Assembly: GCF_009882975.1 (NCBI RefSeq)
Contig: NZ_WTUX01000006.1
Span: 189,066 to 253,065, forward strand
DNA length: 64,000 nt
Direction: 5' to 3'
Source: Maritimibacter harenae
GTDB taxonomy: Bacteria; Pseudomonadota; Alphaproteobacteria; Rhodobacterales; Rhodobacteraceae
Below, in pieces: positions 47,595 through 55,823 of this stretch (position 1 is its first letter; the number at the start of each line of letters is the position of its first letter). The position numbers were made by a program, and so were the translations under genes. The notes beneath the pieces were generated by a model. It worked only from the letters and a program-made list of their open reading frames with translations. It did not search any database and had not been told where the DNA came from.

Positions 47595-48178
47595 CGCGCC
47601 CGGCGCAGGTAGACGTAATAGGCGCCGAGCCCGCCGTGTTTCACGTGGGCCTCGGAAATCTGCAGTACGTGCGCCTTCAAAGGCGGTGTATGCAGCCAAT
47701 GCGGCACCTGGTGACGCAACACGCCGTGACGTTCCGGGATCGGGCCGTCGTTTTGCCGCGTCCGGCCCTTCCCGGTGATGACGAGCACGAGCCGTCGGCC
47801 CTCGGCCACGGACTCAAGGATGAAACGCATCAGCACCGGGTGGGCATGGGCCAGGGTGAGGCCATGCAGGTCGATCCGCGCCTCGGGCCGCATCTTGCCG
47901 CGTTTCATCTGCATGAACCGTTTGCGGTCCATCGACACCGGGGCGCGGGCGATTTCCTCTTCGATCTTCGGGGCGATACTGTGATCGGGCAGCCGTGTCT
48001 GCGCCCGTTCGCCCAGGTCGAACCGGTCGATCTTCGCGCGGTCGGGTGCGGGTTTCGGCGCGATCGCCTCCTGCGCGGTCTGCGGACGCTCCGGGCGCAT
48101 CGGGCGGGCCGATTTCGCCACTTCGTCCCAAAGCGCGCGCTCTTCGGGGCTCAGATGCCTGGGCTTCTTGCGGGCCAC
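47591..48178 (-). CDS. Smr-domain protein
   Basis: 195 residues. The N-terminal half is a basic, probably flexible region. The Smr domain occupies residues about 95-190, with RIDLHGLTLAHAHPVLMRF and VLVITGKGR, the DxH and TGxG motifs of MutS2-type Smr endonucleases. It may bind or nick branched or RNA/DNA structures; substrate unknown. It is followed two bases later, reading upstream, by mltA. Confidence 0.88.
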   Translation of the reverse strand: MARKKPRHLSPEERALWDEVAKSARPMRPERPQTAQEAIAPKPAPDRAKIDRFDLGERAQTRLPDHSIAPKIEEEIARAPVSMDRKRFMQMKRGKMRPEARIDLHGLTLAHAHPVLMRFILESVAEGRRLVLVITGKGRTRQNDGPIPERHGVLRHQVPHWLHTPPLKAHVLQISEAHVKHGGLGAYYVYLRRAR

Positions 48179-48180
48179 GC

Positions 48181-49209
48181 TCAGTCCTCCGGCACCAGCG
48201 CATAGGCGCGCTGGATCGGAAGCAGCACGACCATGCGGCCCGGGTCCTTGATCCGCCCGGCTTCGCGCCCGGCGTCGTCCCCCGTGCCCCAGAAGATGTC
48301 CGCGCGTTGCGCGCCCTTGATCCGCGACCCCGTGTCCTGCGCGACCATCAGGCGGGAAAACGGCTCCGCGCCCGCCTTCTCCAGCCAGACCGGCGCGCCC
48401 AGCGGGGTATAGGCGGGATCGACGGCCAGCGTGCGCCCGGCAGAGATCGTGCGGCTCATCGCGCCCACCGGGCCGGAGGCCGGCGGCAGGTGTTCGAGTT
48501 CGGTGAAGAAGACATATGAGCGGTTGTGGTTCAGAAGCTCGCGCCCGGCAACCGGATTGCGCCGCACCCAGTTCTTGATGACCGACGCGGAAACCTGGTG
48601 GATCGTGTAGATTCCGCGCCGCACGAGTTCGTCGCCCAGCGAGCTGTAACGGTGCCCGTTCGACCCGCCGAAGCCCAGCCGGATCGACGAGCCGTCCGGC
48701 AGGATGATGCGGCCCGATCCCTGGATCTGGAGGAATTGCAGCTCCACCGGGTCCTCGACCCAGGCGATCTCGAGCCCCCGGCCCTCAAGCACCCCATCCT
48801 GTTCGATCTGCTTGCGGGTATAGCTCACGGGCGTGTCGGGACGGCGGTAGACGGGCACGTCGTAGCGGCTCGTGCGCCGTTCGGAGCCGTTGATTTCCGG
48901 TTCGTAATAGGCGGTGAAGAGGCCGTCCTGCCCGTCCTCGATCAGGACAGGGCGAAAGAACAGCTCGAAGAACGATCGCGGCGTGCCGGTGAAGTCGAAC
49001 CCGATCGCGCAGACCGGGTCCCATTGCGGATCGTTCAGGAGTTCGCAGGTGTGCAGGAAGGTATCGAAGGCGGCGGCATGATCGTCGTCCTGCCACCCCT
49101 CCAGGTCCTCGAAGGACAGAAGCGTGATCTCGGCCTCGTCGAGCGCCGCGCTGGCGGGCGAGGCCAGACCGATCAGCCCGGCAAGCGCAAGGCCGATCAG
49201 CTTGCCCAT
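48181..49209 (-). CDS. mltA: Membrane-bound lytic murein transglycosylase A
   Basis: 342 residues with a signal peptide (MGKLIGLALAGLIGLASPAS). The MltA domain includes GLFTAYYEPEINGS, LQFLQIQGSGRIILPDGSS and the SYVFFTE segment. The 3D domain holds three aspartates (LAVDPAYTPLG, VAQDTGSRIKG, ADIFWGTGDDAG). It cleaves peptidoglycan with formation of anhydromuropeptides, whose sugars feed the AmgK-MurU route encoded at 7.5-9.2 kb. No lipobox is apparent. Confidence 0.93.
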   Translation of the reverse strand: MGKLIGLALAGLIGLASPASAALDEAEITLLSFEDLEGWQDDDHAAAFDTFLHTCELLNDPQWDPVCAIGFDFTGTPRSFFELFFRPVLIEDGQDGLFTAYYEPEINGSERRTSRYDVPVYRRPDTPVSYTRKQIEQDGVLEGRGLEIAWVEDPVELQFLQIQGSGRIILPDGSSIRLGFGGSNGHRYSSLGDELVRRGIYTIHQVSASVIKNWVRRNPVAGRELLNHNRSYVFFTELEHLPPASGPVGAMSRTISAGRTLAVDPAYTPLGAPVWLEKAGAEPFSRLMVAQDTGSRIKGAQRADIFWGTGDDAGREAGRIKDPGRMVVLLPIQRAYALVPED

Positions 49210-49210
49210 C

Positions 49211-49870
49211 TTAGCCGTCCGTGGCCACGAGCAGCCAGTTCGGGTTGTCCGATCCCATCACGCGGGCGAAGGTCCAGACGTCCTTCTGGCGCTTCACCTC
49301 GTTGGGATTGCCCTCGACGATCTCGCCCGACTTGTCGCGCACGACCGAGGTGATCTCGCCGATGAAGCGCATGGTGATCTCGCCTTCGCCGGTGTCGTCG
49401 TCGAAAACGGCCTCGACCAGCTTGAGTTCGCGCAGGCCGACGAAGTTGGCGTCGATCTTGTAGCCTTCCTTTTCGCGCTGTTCGACGACGGTGGCGAAGC
49501 TTTCATACACCTCGTCGGACAGGAACGGCTTGATCTTGGCCAGGTCGCCCGCCTCGAATGCCATGAGGATCATCTCGTAGGCGCCGCGCGCGCCGGACAT
49601 GAAATCGCTGACCGAGAATCCGGGCTCCGCGCCCTTCATCTTCGAGAGCGCTTCGACGCTGTCGGGGTCTTCGATGTGGTCGGTGATGTCCGTGTCGGGC
49701 CCGCCCTCGATCACCTCGAAATTGCCGCGATGACCGGCCTTGTCGTTCTCCGATCGGGTGACGGCGGGCTTCTCGTACCCCTCCCGCGTTCCCAGGACGT
49801 CGCGCAGACGCAGGATCAGGAAAATCGCGATGGCCGCAAGGACGATCAGCTGGATGATCGGTGAAGACAT
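49211..49870 (-). CDS. Tim44-like domain protein
   Basis: 219 residues. One N-terminal membrane helix (about 5-22), an acidic linker, then the Tim44-like fold from about residue 85 (FLSDEVYESFATVVEQREKE, WTFARVMGSDNPNWLLVATD). Alphaproteobacterial relatives (TimA) resemble the mitochondrial import motor adaptor; the bacterial role is unclear but probably concerns envelope protein handling. It is one base upstream of the mltA start region and likely forms an operon with mltA and smr. Confidence 0.87.
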   Translation of the reverse strand: MSSPIIQLIVLAAIAIFLILRLRDVLGTREGYEKPAVTRSENDKAGHRGNFEVIEGGPDTDITDHIEDPDSVEALSKMKGAEPGFSVSDFMSGARGAYEMILMAFEAGDLAKIKPFLSDEVYESFATVVEQREKEGYKIDANFVGLRELKLVEAVFDDDTGEGEITMRFIGEITSVVRDKSGEIVEGNPNEVKRQKDVWTFARVMGSDNPNWLLVATDG

Positions 49871-49974
49871 TCGAACCTCATTTCAGGGCGCGGTTTGATT
49901 TCCCGCGTACCGCACATATGTAGGCGCTGGGCCGGGGCAAGTCTACCGGCCCCCAATCAACTGATGAGGAAGCC

Positions 49975-50466
49975 ATGTGGCTCTTGCTTGCATTCATCGT
50001 CGTCCCGCTGGTCGAGATCGGACTTTTCATTCAGGTCGGCGGCTGGATCGGGCTCTGGCCCACGCTTCTGATCGTGCTGATCACGGCGATCCTCGGGTCG
50101 TACATGGTGCGCACGCAGGGCATGATGGCGATGAACCAGGTGCGCGACAGCTTCAACAGGCTGTCCGACCCGTCCGAGCCATTGGCGCATGGCGCGATGA
50201 TCCTGTTTTCGGGCGCGCTCCTGCTCACCCCCGGCTTCTTCACCGACACGATCGGCTTCCTTCTCCTGATCCCCGGCGTGCGCCGCTGGGCGTTCCGCGA
50301 GATCGGCAAGCGCGTGAAGGTGGAGCGACATTTTACCGCGCGCGGCACCGAGAGCCGTATGTACACGCGCGATGACGTGATCGACGGAGAGTTCGAAGAG
50401 GTCTCGAACAACAAGGCCCCGACGCACCGGCCGGACCAGGGTCCGTCAGGTTGGACCAAACACTGA
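49975..50466 (+). CDS. fxsA: FxsA family membrane protein
   Basis: 163 residues with three to four hydrophobic segments (about 1-20, 24-43, 70-92). Family blocks are VPLVEIGLFIQVGGWIGLWP and LLLTPGFFTDTIGFLLLIPG. FxsA affects phage exclusion in E. coli; the general function is unknown. Its end overlaps convergent idi by 21 bases. Confidence 0.9.
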   Translation: MWLLLAFIVVPLVEIGLFIQVGGWIGLWPTLLIVLITAILGSYMVRTQGMMAMNQVRDSFNRLSDPSEPLAHGAMILFSGALLLTPGFFTDTIGFLLLIPGVRRWAFREIGKRVKVERHFTARGTESRMYTRDDVIDGEFEEVSNNKAPTHRPDQGPSGWTKH

Positions 50467-50967
50467 CAGCTTGTGATCGGACAGGTAGATCCTGAGCCAG
50501 GGCGTGAACCGCTCCGGGTGGCGTGACACCTCGTCCTCCAGGTCCGCGAGCGACACCCAGCGCACCCCGTCGACCTCTTCGGGGTTGAGGTGGAGCACCG
50601 GGCGGTCCTTCGTCGTGACGAGGTAGAGATCGACCACCTCGTGTTCGATCAGCCCGTTTCCGACATCTGCGCGATACTCGATCTGATCCTTCCACACCGG
50701 CGCGACGCCGGTGATCCCCAGTTCTTCCTCGAGCCGTCGGATCGCGCAGGTTTCGGGATCCTCTTCCCAGTGCGGATGCGTGCAGCAGGTGTTCGCCCAG
50801 AGCCCGGGCGTGTGATACTTGCCCGGCGCGCGCTGCTGGATCAGGATCTCGTCGTCGTGGATCAGGAAGACCGACACGGCGCGGTGGCGCAGCCCTTCGA
50901 CGTGGGCCGCGAGTTTCTCGACAGGTTGCAGGGTGCCGTCCACCCAGGCCGGGATCATGTCCTTCAT
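50446..50967 (-). CDS. idi: Isopentenyl-diphosphate delta-isomerase, type I
   Basis: 173 residues of the Nudix-fold type I enzyme. The catalytic Cys61 lies in ANTCCTHPHW, the acid Glu in RRLEEELGI, and metal ligands in LRHRAVSVFLIHDDE and HPHWEE. It isomerises IPP and DMAPP for carotenoids, quinones and bacteriochlorophyll where present. The start at 50967 aligns with Rhodobacter homologues. Alternative ATG at 50958. Confidence 0.94.
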   Translation of the reverse strand: MKDMIPAWVDGTLQPVEKLAAHVEGLRHRAVSVFLIHDDEILIQQRAPGKYHTPGLWANTCCTHPHWEEDPETCAIRRLEEELGITGVAPVWKDQIEYRADVGNGLIEHEVVDLYLVTTKDRPVLHLNPEEVDGVRWVSLADLEDEVSRHPERFTPWLRIYLSDHKLSVFGPT

Positions 50968-51011
50968 CCCCTTTCGATAGCGCGCTTCGCGCCGTCGCGA
51001 AAGTCTCGCCG

Positions 51012-51040
51012 TTGAGGCCCCCGTCGCTTCTTGATAGAAA
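51012..51040 (+). promoter_or_regulatory. Likely promoter of secB
   Basis: TTGAGG, 17 bases, TAGAAA, ending 31 bases before the secB ATG. Confidence 0.45.
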
Positions 51041-51071
51041 GCTTCGAATTCAGATTTCTGGGAGAGATACC

Positions 51072-51584
51072 ATGGCGGACGAAGGCTCCACCGGCGCACC
51101 GCAACAACCGCAACAACCGCAGGGCCAGGCGCAGCAGCCGACCATGCGCATCCTTGGCCAGTTCATCCGCGACATGTCGTTCGAGAACATTCTCGTTCAG
51201 AAGGGCATCACCGGCGACGTGCAGCCCGAGATCAAGGTCGAAGTCGCGCTCGACGCCAAGAAGCGCCAGACCGAGAACCAGTACGAGGTGCTCACCAAGT
51301 ACAAGGTCACGTCGACCAACAAGGAGTCGGGCGCGGAATTGTTCATCCTCGAGCTCGAGTATTCCGGCCTGTTCCACGTGGAAAACGTGCCGGAGGACCA
51401 GCTCCACCCGTTCCTGATGATCGAGTGCCCGCGTCAGCTGTTCCCCTTCGTGCGCCGGATCGTGTCCGACGTGACCCGCGACGGGGGCTTTCCGCCGGTC
51501 AACCTCGACACCGTCGACTTCGTCGCGCTCTACCGCCAGGAACTGGCACGCCGCCAGCAGGCGCAGGCCGCCAAGGCGAACTGA
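51072..51584 (+). CDS. secB: Protein-export chaperone SecB
   Basis: 170 residues. After a Gln/Pro-rich N-terminal tail the SecB fold begins (RILGQFIRDMSFEN); FILELEYSGLFHVENVPEDQ and ECPRQLFPFVRRIVSDVTRD are diagnostic. It holds preproteins unfolded for SecA. The ATG at 51072 has GGGAGAG upstream. A terminator follows after 24 bases. Confidence 0.97.
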   Translation: MADEGSTGAPQQPQQPQGQAQQPTMRILGQFIRDMSFENILVQKGITGDVQPEIKVEVALDAKKRQTENQYEVLTKYKVTSTNKESGAELFILELEYSGLFHVENVPEDQLHPFLMIECPRQLFPFVRRIVSDVTRDGGFPPVNLDTVDFVALYRQELARRQQAQAAKAN

Positions 51585-51608
51585 TCGTATCGGATCGGAA
51601 GATCGTGG

Positions 51609-51633
51609 AAGCCGCCCTTCGGGGCGGCTTTTT
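51609..51633 (+). terminator. Rho-independent terminator after secB
   Basis: A 9-bp stem (51609-51617 with 51622-51630) capped by a TTCG tetraloop and followed by Ts (51629-51633). Confidence 0.92.
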
Positions 51634-51641
51634 CGTGTGCG

Positions 51642-52088
51642 TCAGCCCTGTTCGTCGAACTTCGCGCGCATCTCGCGCAGGACCGGCAGGACCGAGCGGA
51701 CCTTGTCGTGGCCGATCGATGTGACGACATCCGCGATGATCGGCGTGATTGCCGCCAGCGCCGCGTCGCGCGCCTTGCGCCCGGCCGGGGAAATCGTCAC
51801 CTGCTTGCGCCGCGCGTCGTCCCAGTCCGGGTGGATGTGGATATGCCCGGCCCATTCCAGCTTGCGCAGCGTGTTGGTCATCGCCCCGCGCGTGACGTGA
51901 AACGACTTGGCCAGCTTCGCGGGGCTCTTCGCCTCCCCGGCCCGGGCCAAGTGGTTGAGCACCGAAAAATGACTCAGCTCCATGCCCTTGGGCAGGGCAT
52001 TGGACAACGCGTTGCGCGCCAGCTGGTCGGCCATGAACATTTCGCTGAACAGCGCGACCGATAGGCTGTCCGTCTGTGAGTCATTCAT
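51642..52088 (-). CDS. MarR-family transcriptional regulator
   Basis: 148 residues with a winged helix-turn-helix (SPAKLAKSFHVTRGAMTNTL, about 53-72) and wing HIHPDWDDARRKQVTISPAG. MarR proteins are dimers that respond to small ligands or oxidation. The start at 52088 overlaps the stop of the upstream nitrilase-family gene by eight bases, so it is probably co-transcribed with grxC and that hydrolase. In-frame ATG 52112 is possible. Confidence 0.87.
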   Translation of the reverse strand: MNDSQTDSLSVALFSEMFMADQLARNALSNALPKGMELSHFSVLNHLARAGEAKSPAKLAKSFHVTRGAMTNTLRKLEWAGHIHIHPDWDDARRKQVTISPAGRKARDAALAAITPIIADVVTSIGHDKVRSVLPVLREMRAKFDEQG

Positions 52089-52905
52089 CGGGGATATCGA
52101 ATGCCCGGTCATTATGAAGGGATGGAATACGTGAGCGCGATGTTTCCACGTCTTGCAGGTCGAGATCAACCATGCAGACGCCCGGTTCCGTCCCCCCGTC
52201 GCACAGAACCCGGCCCCAGGGCGACACGGCGAGCGTGTGGCCGTAGGTCGCCCGCTTCTCCGTGTTCTGCCCGGTCTGCGCCGGGGCGAGGATGAAACAT
52301 CCCGTCTCGATCGCGCGGGCCCGCAGGAGCGGCTCCCAATGGTCCGGCCCGGTGCCGGTGGAAAACGCGGACGGCACGGTGATGATCTGCGCGCCCTTCT
52401 GCGCGAGTGTGCGGAAGAGATGCGGAAACCGCAGGTCGTAACAGATCGTGAGCCCCAGCGTCGCCATATCCGTGTTGGCCAGGACGGCGCGCGTACCGGG
52501 GCGATAGCCCTTGCTTTCGCGGTAGGATTCCGTCTCGGACACGTCCACGTCGAACATGTGGATCTTGTCGTAGCGCGCGGTCACGTCACCGGAGGGCGCG
52601 ATCAGGAAGGACCGGTTCGCGAAGCGCCCGTCCGGGTCGTCGGTCTTCACCGCGAGCGACCCGGCGACGATCCAGATCCCGTGCGCCCGCGCGGCATCGC
52701 GCAGCGCGGCGAGCGTAATGTCGTCGTCTTCACGTTGCAGCACCGCTTCCTGCTGCCGGCGCGAGGTCGAGACGCAGTTCGTCACCTCGGGGGTGAGGAC
52801 CAGCGTCGCCCCGTCCCGCGCCGCCTCGTCGATGCGCGCGAGCGTGTGGGGCAGGTTCGCGGCCGGGTCGTCGCCCGAGGACAGCTGAAGCAGGCCGACC
52901 CGCAT
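52081..52905 (-). CDS. Carbon-nitrogen hydrolase (nitrilase superfamily, Nit1/omega-amidase type)
   Basis: 274 residues with the complete triad: Glu40 (LVLTPEVTNC), Lys114 (RYDKIHMFDVDV) and Cys155 (LTICYDLRFPHLF). The DVDVSE segment after the lysine is typical of the Nit1/Nit2 branch, which hydrolyses deaminated glutathione or alpha-keto acid amides. Position directly after a glutaredoxin gene (TGATG) is consistent with glutathione metabolism. Confidence 0.9.
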   Translation of the reverse strand: MRVGLLQLSSGDDPAANLPHTLARIDEAARDGATLVLTPEVTNCVSTSRRQQEAVLQREDDDITLAALRDAARAHGIWIVAGSLAVKTDDPDGRFANRSFLIAPSGDVTARYDKIHMFDVDVSETESYRESKGYRPGTRAVLANTDMATLGLTICYDLRFPHLFRTLAQKGAQIITVPSAFSTGTGPDHWEPLLRARAIETGCFILAPAQTGQNTEKRATYGHTLAVSPWGRVLCDGGTEPGVCMVDLDLQDVETSRSRIPSLHNDRAFDIPDE

Positions 52906-53159
52906 CAGGCGGCGAGCAGCGGGTCGAGTTTGCCGGAGCGTTCGAGCGCGGCAAGGTCGTCATACCCGCCCACGTGCATGTCGCCGATCCAGATCTGCGG
53001 CACCGTGTGGCGGCCCGCCTTGTGCGTCATTTCCTGGCGCTTCTCGGGATCGCCGCCCACGTCGATCTCGTCGAAATCGGCGCCCTTGGTGGTCAAGAGC
53101 CGCTTGGCGGCGTGGCAGAAGCCACAGGTTCGGGTGGTGTAGATGGTCACCGGTTGCAT
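52905..53159 (-). CDS. grxC: Glutaredoxin 3
   Basis: 84 residues with the redox centre TRTCGFCHAAK (Cys12, Cys15), the cis-proline motif TVPQIWIGDMHVGGYDDLAA for glutathione binding, and the usual length. It reduces disulfides with glutathione. The start at 53159 is chosen over an upstream ATG in frame (53195) because family members start at MQPVTIYT. Confidence 0.95.
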   Translation of the reverse strand: MQPVTIYTTRTCGFCHAAKRLLTTKGADFDEIDVGGDPEKRQEMTHKAGRHTVPQIWIGDMHVGGYDDLAALERSGKLDPLLAA

Positions 53160-53200
53160 GGCATGTATCCTTTGCGTGGGTTTCCCCGTTTGCACGATAC

Positions 53201-53917
53201 TTAGGCATCTCGGGCCACGCGTGCCAGTGTTGCGATCCGCACGTCGCGCGCGCCGGCGGCGAAGGCGGCCTCGGTCGCGGCGGCCAGCGTGGCGCCCGAG
53301 GTCATCACGTCGTCCACGATGAGGATGTCACGGTCGGCCATCGCCGGGCCGCGCCGCGGATGCGGCCGGATCGCGTCCTGCAGGTTGGCGAAGCGATCGT
53401 CGAAGGTCCGCCCGCCCTGCGTCCGGCCGCCCCGCACCCGCACCAGCGCCGCGGGCAGAAGTCCCAGACCGGTGGTGCGGGCGAGCGCGCGGGCAAGCTC
53501 GGCCGCCTGGTTGTAGCGCCGGCGGTAGACGCGCGTCCAATGCGATGGCACCGGCACGATCGTCAGCCCCGGCGTGACCAGCGGCCCGAGCGTCCCGGCG
53601 ATCCACCGGGCGGCCGGCGTTGCGATGTCCGGCCGGTCCGCGTGTTTCAGGGCAAGCACCATGCGCCGCCCGTTCCCCGAGTAATGCAACGCCGTGCGCC
53701 CGCGCGACCACGGCCGCGCGATGGTCATGCAATCGTCGCAGAGGTCGCGGTTTCCGTCGCCGTCGCCGGTCAGCCCCAGGCCGCAGGCGTCGCAGACATG
53801 CCCGGTCATGAACCGCGTGTCGGCCCAGCACGGACCGCACAACCCGCCGTCGTCCTCCACCATCGCCCCGCAGGAGGCGCATTGCGCCGGGTAGACCGCG
53901 CGGAGCAGTGATTGCAT
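53201..53917 (-). CDS. comF: ComF family protein (double zinc ribbon and phosphoribosyltransferase)
   Basis: 238 residues. Two CxxC pairs form an N-terminal zinc ribbon (QCASCGAM, LCGPCW, VCDACGL, LCDDCM). The PRPP-binding loop is ILIVDDVMTSGATL and the substrate region is PVPSHWTRVYRRRYNQAAEL. ComF is needed for DNA uptake in competent bacteria; in others its role is unclear. ATG 53917 has GGAGGG nine bases upstream. Starts of comF and the next gene are 29 bases apart on opposite strands. Confidence 0.9.
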   Translation of the reverse strand: MQSLLRAVYPAQCASCGAMVEDDGGLCGPCWADTRFMTGHVCDACGLGLTGDGDGNRDLCDDCMTIARPWSRGRTALHYSGNGRRMVLALKHADRPDIATPAARWIAGTLGPLVTPGLTIVPVPSHWTRVYRRRYNQAAELARALARTTGLGLLPAALVRVRGGRTQGGRTFDDRFANLQDAIRPHPRRGPAMADRDILIVDDVMTSGATLAAATEAAFAAGARDVRIATLARVARDA

Positions 53918-53946
53918 TTCGGAGCCCTCCATCTATGGTCCGCGCC

Positions 53947-54756
53947 ATGTCGAAGCTGACCGATCCCCGCCGCCTGTCCCAGACCCGCGCCCGCGCGCGC
54001 CCCGATGGCATGTTCCTGCAGGAAGAAGCCGCCTTCGAGGTGCAGGATCGGCTGGTCGAGGTTAACAGGACGTTTACGTCGCCGGCCGTCGTGACCGGCT
54101 TCCCCGATGTCTGGGCCCGCGCTTTCCCCGATGCCGTGATCGTCGAGGATACCGAGACGCTCGACCTCACCCCCGGGGCGCATGACCTGGTGATCCACGG
54201 CCTGTCGCTCCACTGGTCGAACGACCCGGTCGGCCAGCTGATCCAGTGCCACCGCGCGCTGAAGCCGGACGGGTTCTTCATGGGGGTGATGTTCGGGGGC
54301 GAAACGCTGACCGAGCTGCGGGCCGCGCTCACCGCCGCCGAGGTGGCTCAGACGGGCGGGCTGTCCCCCCGGCTCCTGCCGATGGGCGAGCTGCGCGACC
54401 TGGGTGCGCTTCTGCAACGGGCCGGATTCGCCCTGCCGGTGGCCGACAGTTCCCAGCGCGACGTGTCCTACCCGGATGCGCTGGCGCTGATGCGCGACCT
54501 GCGCGCGATGGGAGAAGGCAATGCGCTGGCCACCCGGGCCGGGTTCACGCCGCGCGGGGTCTTCGCCGAAACCGCCGCGCGCTATGCCGCCGAGCACGAA
54601 AAGGACGGGCGCATCCACGCGACCTTCGAATTCGTTTTCCTCGTCGGCTGGGCCCCGCATGAAAGCCAGCAGAAGCCGCTGCGGCCCGGCAGCGCGCAGG
54701 CCCGTCTGGCCGATGCGCTCAACACGGATGAAACCAAGCTCAAGCGCGATACGTAA
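53947..54756 (+). CDS. Methyltransferase-like protein (BioC/NDUFAF5-type) with degenerate SAM motif
   Basis: 269 residues. The second half of a class I methyltransferase fold is clear: HDLVIHGLSLHWSNDPVGQL, CHRALKPDGFFMGVMFGG and LRAMGEGNALATR, as in BioC and the complex-I assembly factor NDUFAF5. However, the glycine-rich motif I that binds SAM is not visible; that position reads AVVTGFPDVWARAF. The protein may bind SAM poorly or have another function. Start 53947; ATG 53935 is an alternative. Confidence 0.75.
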   Translation: MSKLTDPRRLSQTRARARPDGMFLQEEAAFEVQDRLVEVNRTFTSPAVVTGFPDVWARAFPDAVIVEDTETLDLTPGAHDLVIHGLSLHWSNDPVGQLIQCHRALKPDGFFMGVMFGGETLTELRAALTAAEVAQTGGLSPRLLPMGELRDLGALLQRAGFALPVADSSQRDVSYPDALALMRDLRAMGEGNALATRAGFTPRGVFAETAARYAAEHEKDGRIHATFEFVFLVGWAPHESQQKPLRPGSAQARLADALNTDETKLKRDT

Positions 54757-54779
54757 CAGGCAGGTTTGAACGGGACAGG

Positions 54780-55820
54780 ATGATGAACGAACACATGCCC
54801 TCGGACCACCCGCGGATTCCGACCCCCAGGGTCGGAGTCCTCTTCGCCAATCTCGGCACGCCGGACAATTACGACTACTGGTCGATGCGCCGGTACCTGA
54901 ACGAGTTCCTGTCGGACAAGCGGGTGATCGATTACCCGAACTGGAAATGGCAGCCGATCCTTCAGGGGCCGATCCTGACGATCCGGCCGTTCAAGTCGGG
55001 CGCCAACTACAAGATGATCTGGAACCACGAGAAGGGCGAAAGCCCCCTCATGACGATCACGAAGGACCAGGTCGCCAAGCTGGACGCGGCGCTGACTGAC
55101 CGGTTCGGCGACCGGGTGATGGTCGATTTCTGCATGCGTTACGGCAACCCGTCGACCAGGTCGAAGGTACGCGCGATGGTCGAGGCGGGGTGCACCAAGA
55201 TCCTGTTCTTCCCCCTCTACCCGCAATATTCCGCGACGACCTCGGGCACCGCGAACGACCAGTTCTTCCGCGCGCTGATGGACGAGAACCGGATGCCGTC
55301 CGTGCGCACGGCGCCGGAGTATTTCGATCGCGACGACTACATCGAGGCGCTTGCGGCGTCGGTCCTGCGCCACTACCCGACGGAGGCGGACGCGCCGGAG
55401 CGGATCATCTGTTCCTACCACGGCATGCCGCAGCGTTATCTCATGGAGGGCGATCCGTATCATTGCCAGTGCCAGAAGACGACGCGGCTTCTGACCGAGC
55501 GGCTGGGATGGTCGAAGGACCGGATCGTGACGACCTTCCAGTCGGTCTTCGGCCCGGAGGAATGGCTCAAACCCTACACGGTGGACGAGGTGGCGCGGCT
55601 GGTCGAGGAAGACGGCGTGAAATCCATCGCCGTGCTCGCCCCCGCCTTCGCGTCCGATTGCATCGAGACGCTGGAAGAGATCAACGGCGAGATCCGCGAG
55701 AGCTTCGAAGAGGCGGGCGGGGACAGCTTCACCTATATCCCCTGCCTCAACGATGACGACGAACACATCGCCGCGCTGACGAACGTGGCCGTCGAAAACC
55801 TGCGCGGTTGGCTGGATTAA
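54780..55820 (+). CDS. hemH: Ferrochelatase
   Basis: 346 residues. The catalytic His lies in CSYHGMPQRY and the Glu in APAFASDCIETLEEI; FANLGTPDN and FFPLYPQYSATTSG are family blocks. It inserts Fe(II) into protoporphyrin IX at the membrane surface. Two adjacent ATGs (54780, 54783) are possible starts. The 23-base gap from the previous gene suggests co-transcription. Confidence 0.96.
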   Translation: MMNEHMPSDHPRIPTPRVGVLFANLGTPDNYDYWSMRRYLNEFLSDKRVIDYPNWKWQPILQGPILTIRPFKSGANYKMIWNHEKGESPLMTITKDQVAKLDAALTDRFGDRVMVDFCMRYGNPSTRSKVRAMVEAGCTKILFFPLYPQYSATTSGTANDQFFRALMDENRMPSVRTAPEYFDRDDYIEALAASVLRHYPTEADAPERIICSYHGMPQRYLMEGDPYHCQCQKTTRLLTERLGWSKDRIVTTFQSVFGPEEWLKPYTVDEVARLVEEDGVKSIAVLAPAFASDCIETLEEINGEIRESFEEAGGDSFTYIPCLNDDDEHIAALTNVAVENLRGWLD

Positions 55821-55823
55821 AGC

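Noticed and set aside
47637-47647. TGTTTCACGTG, a parS-like half inside smr
   Set aside because: Only the left part of the palindrome matches; the right half reads GGCCT. ParB would bind weakly at best.
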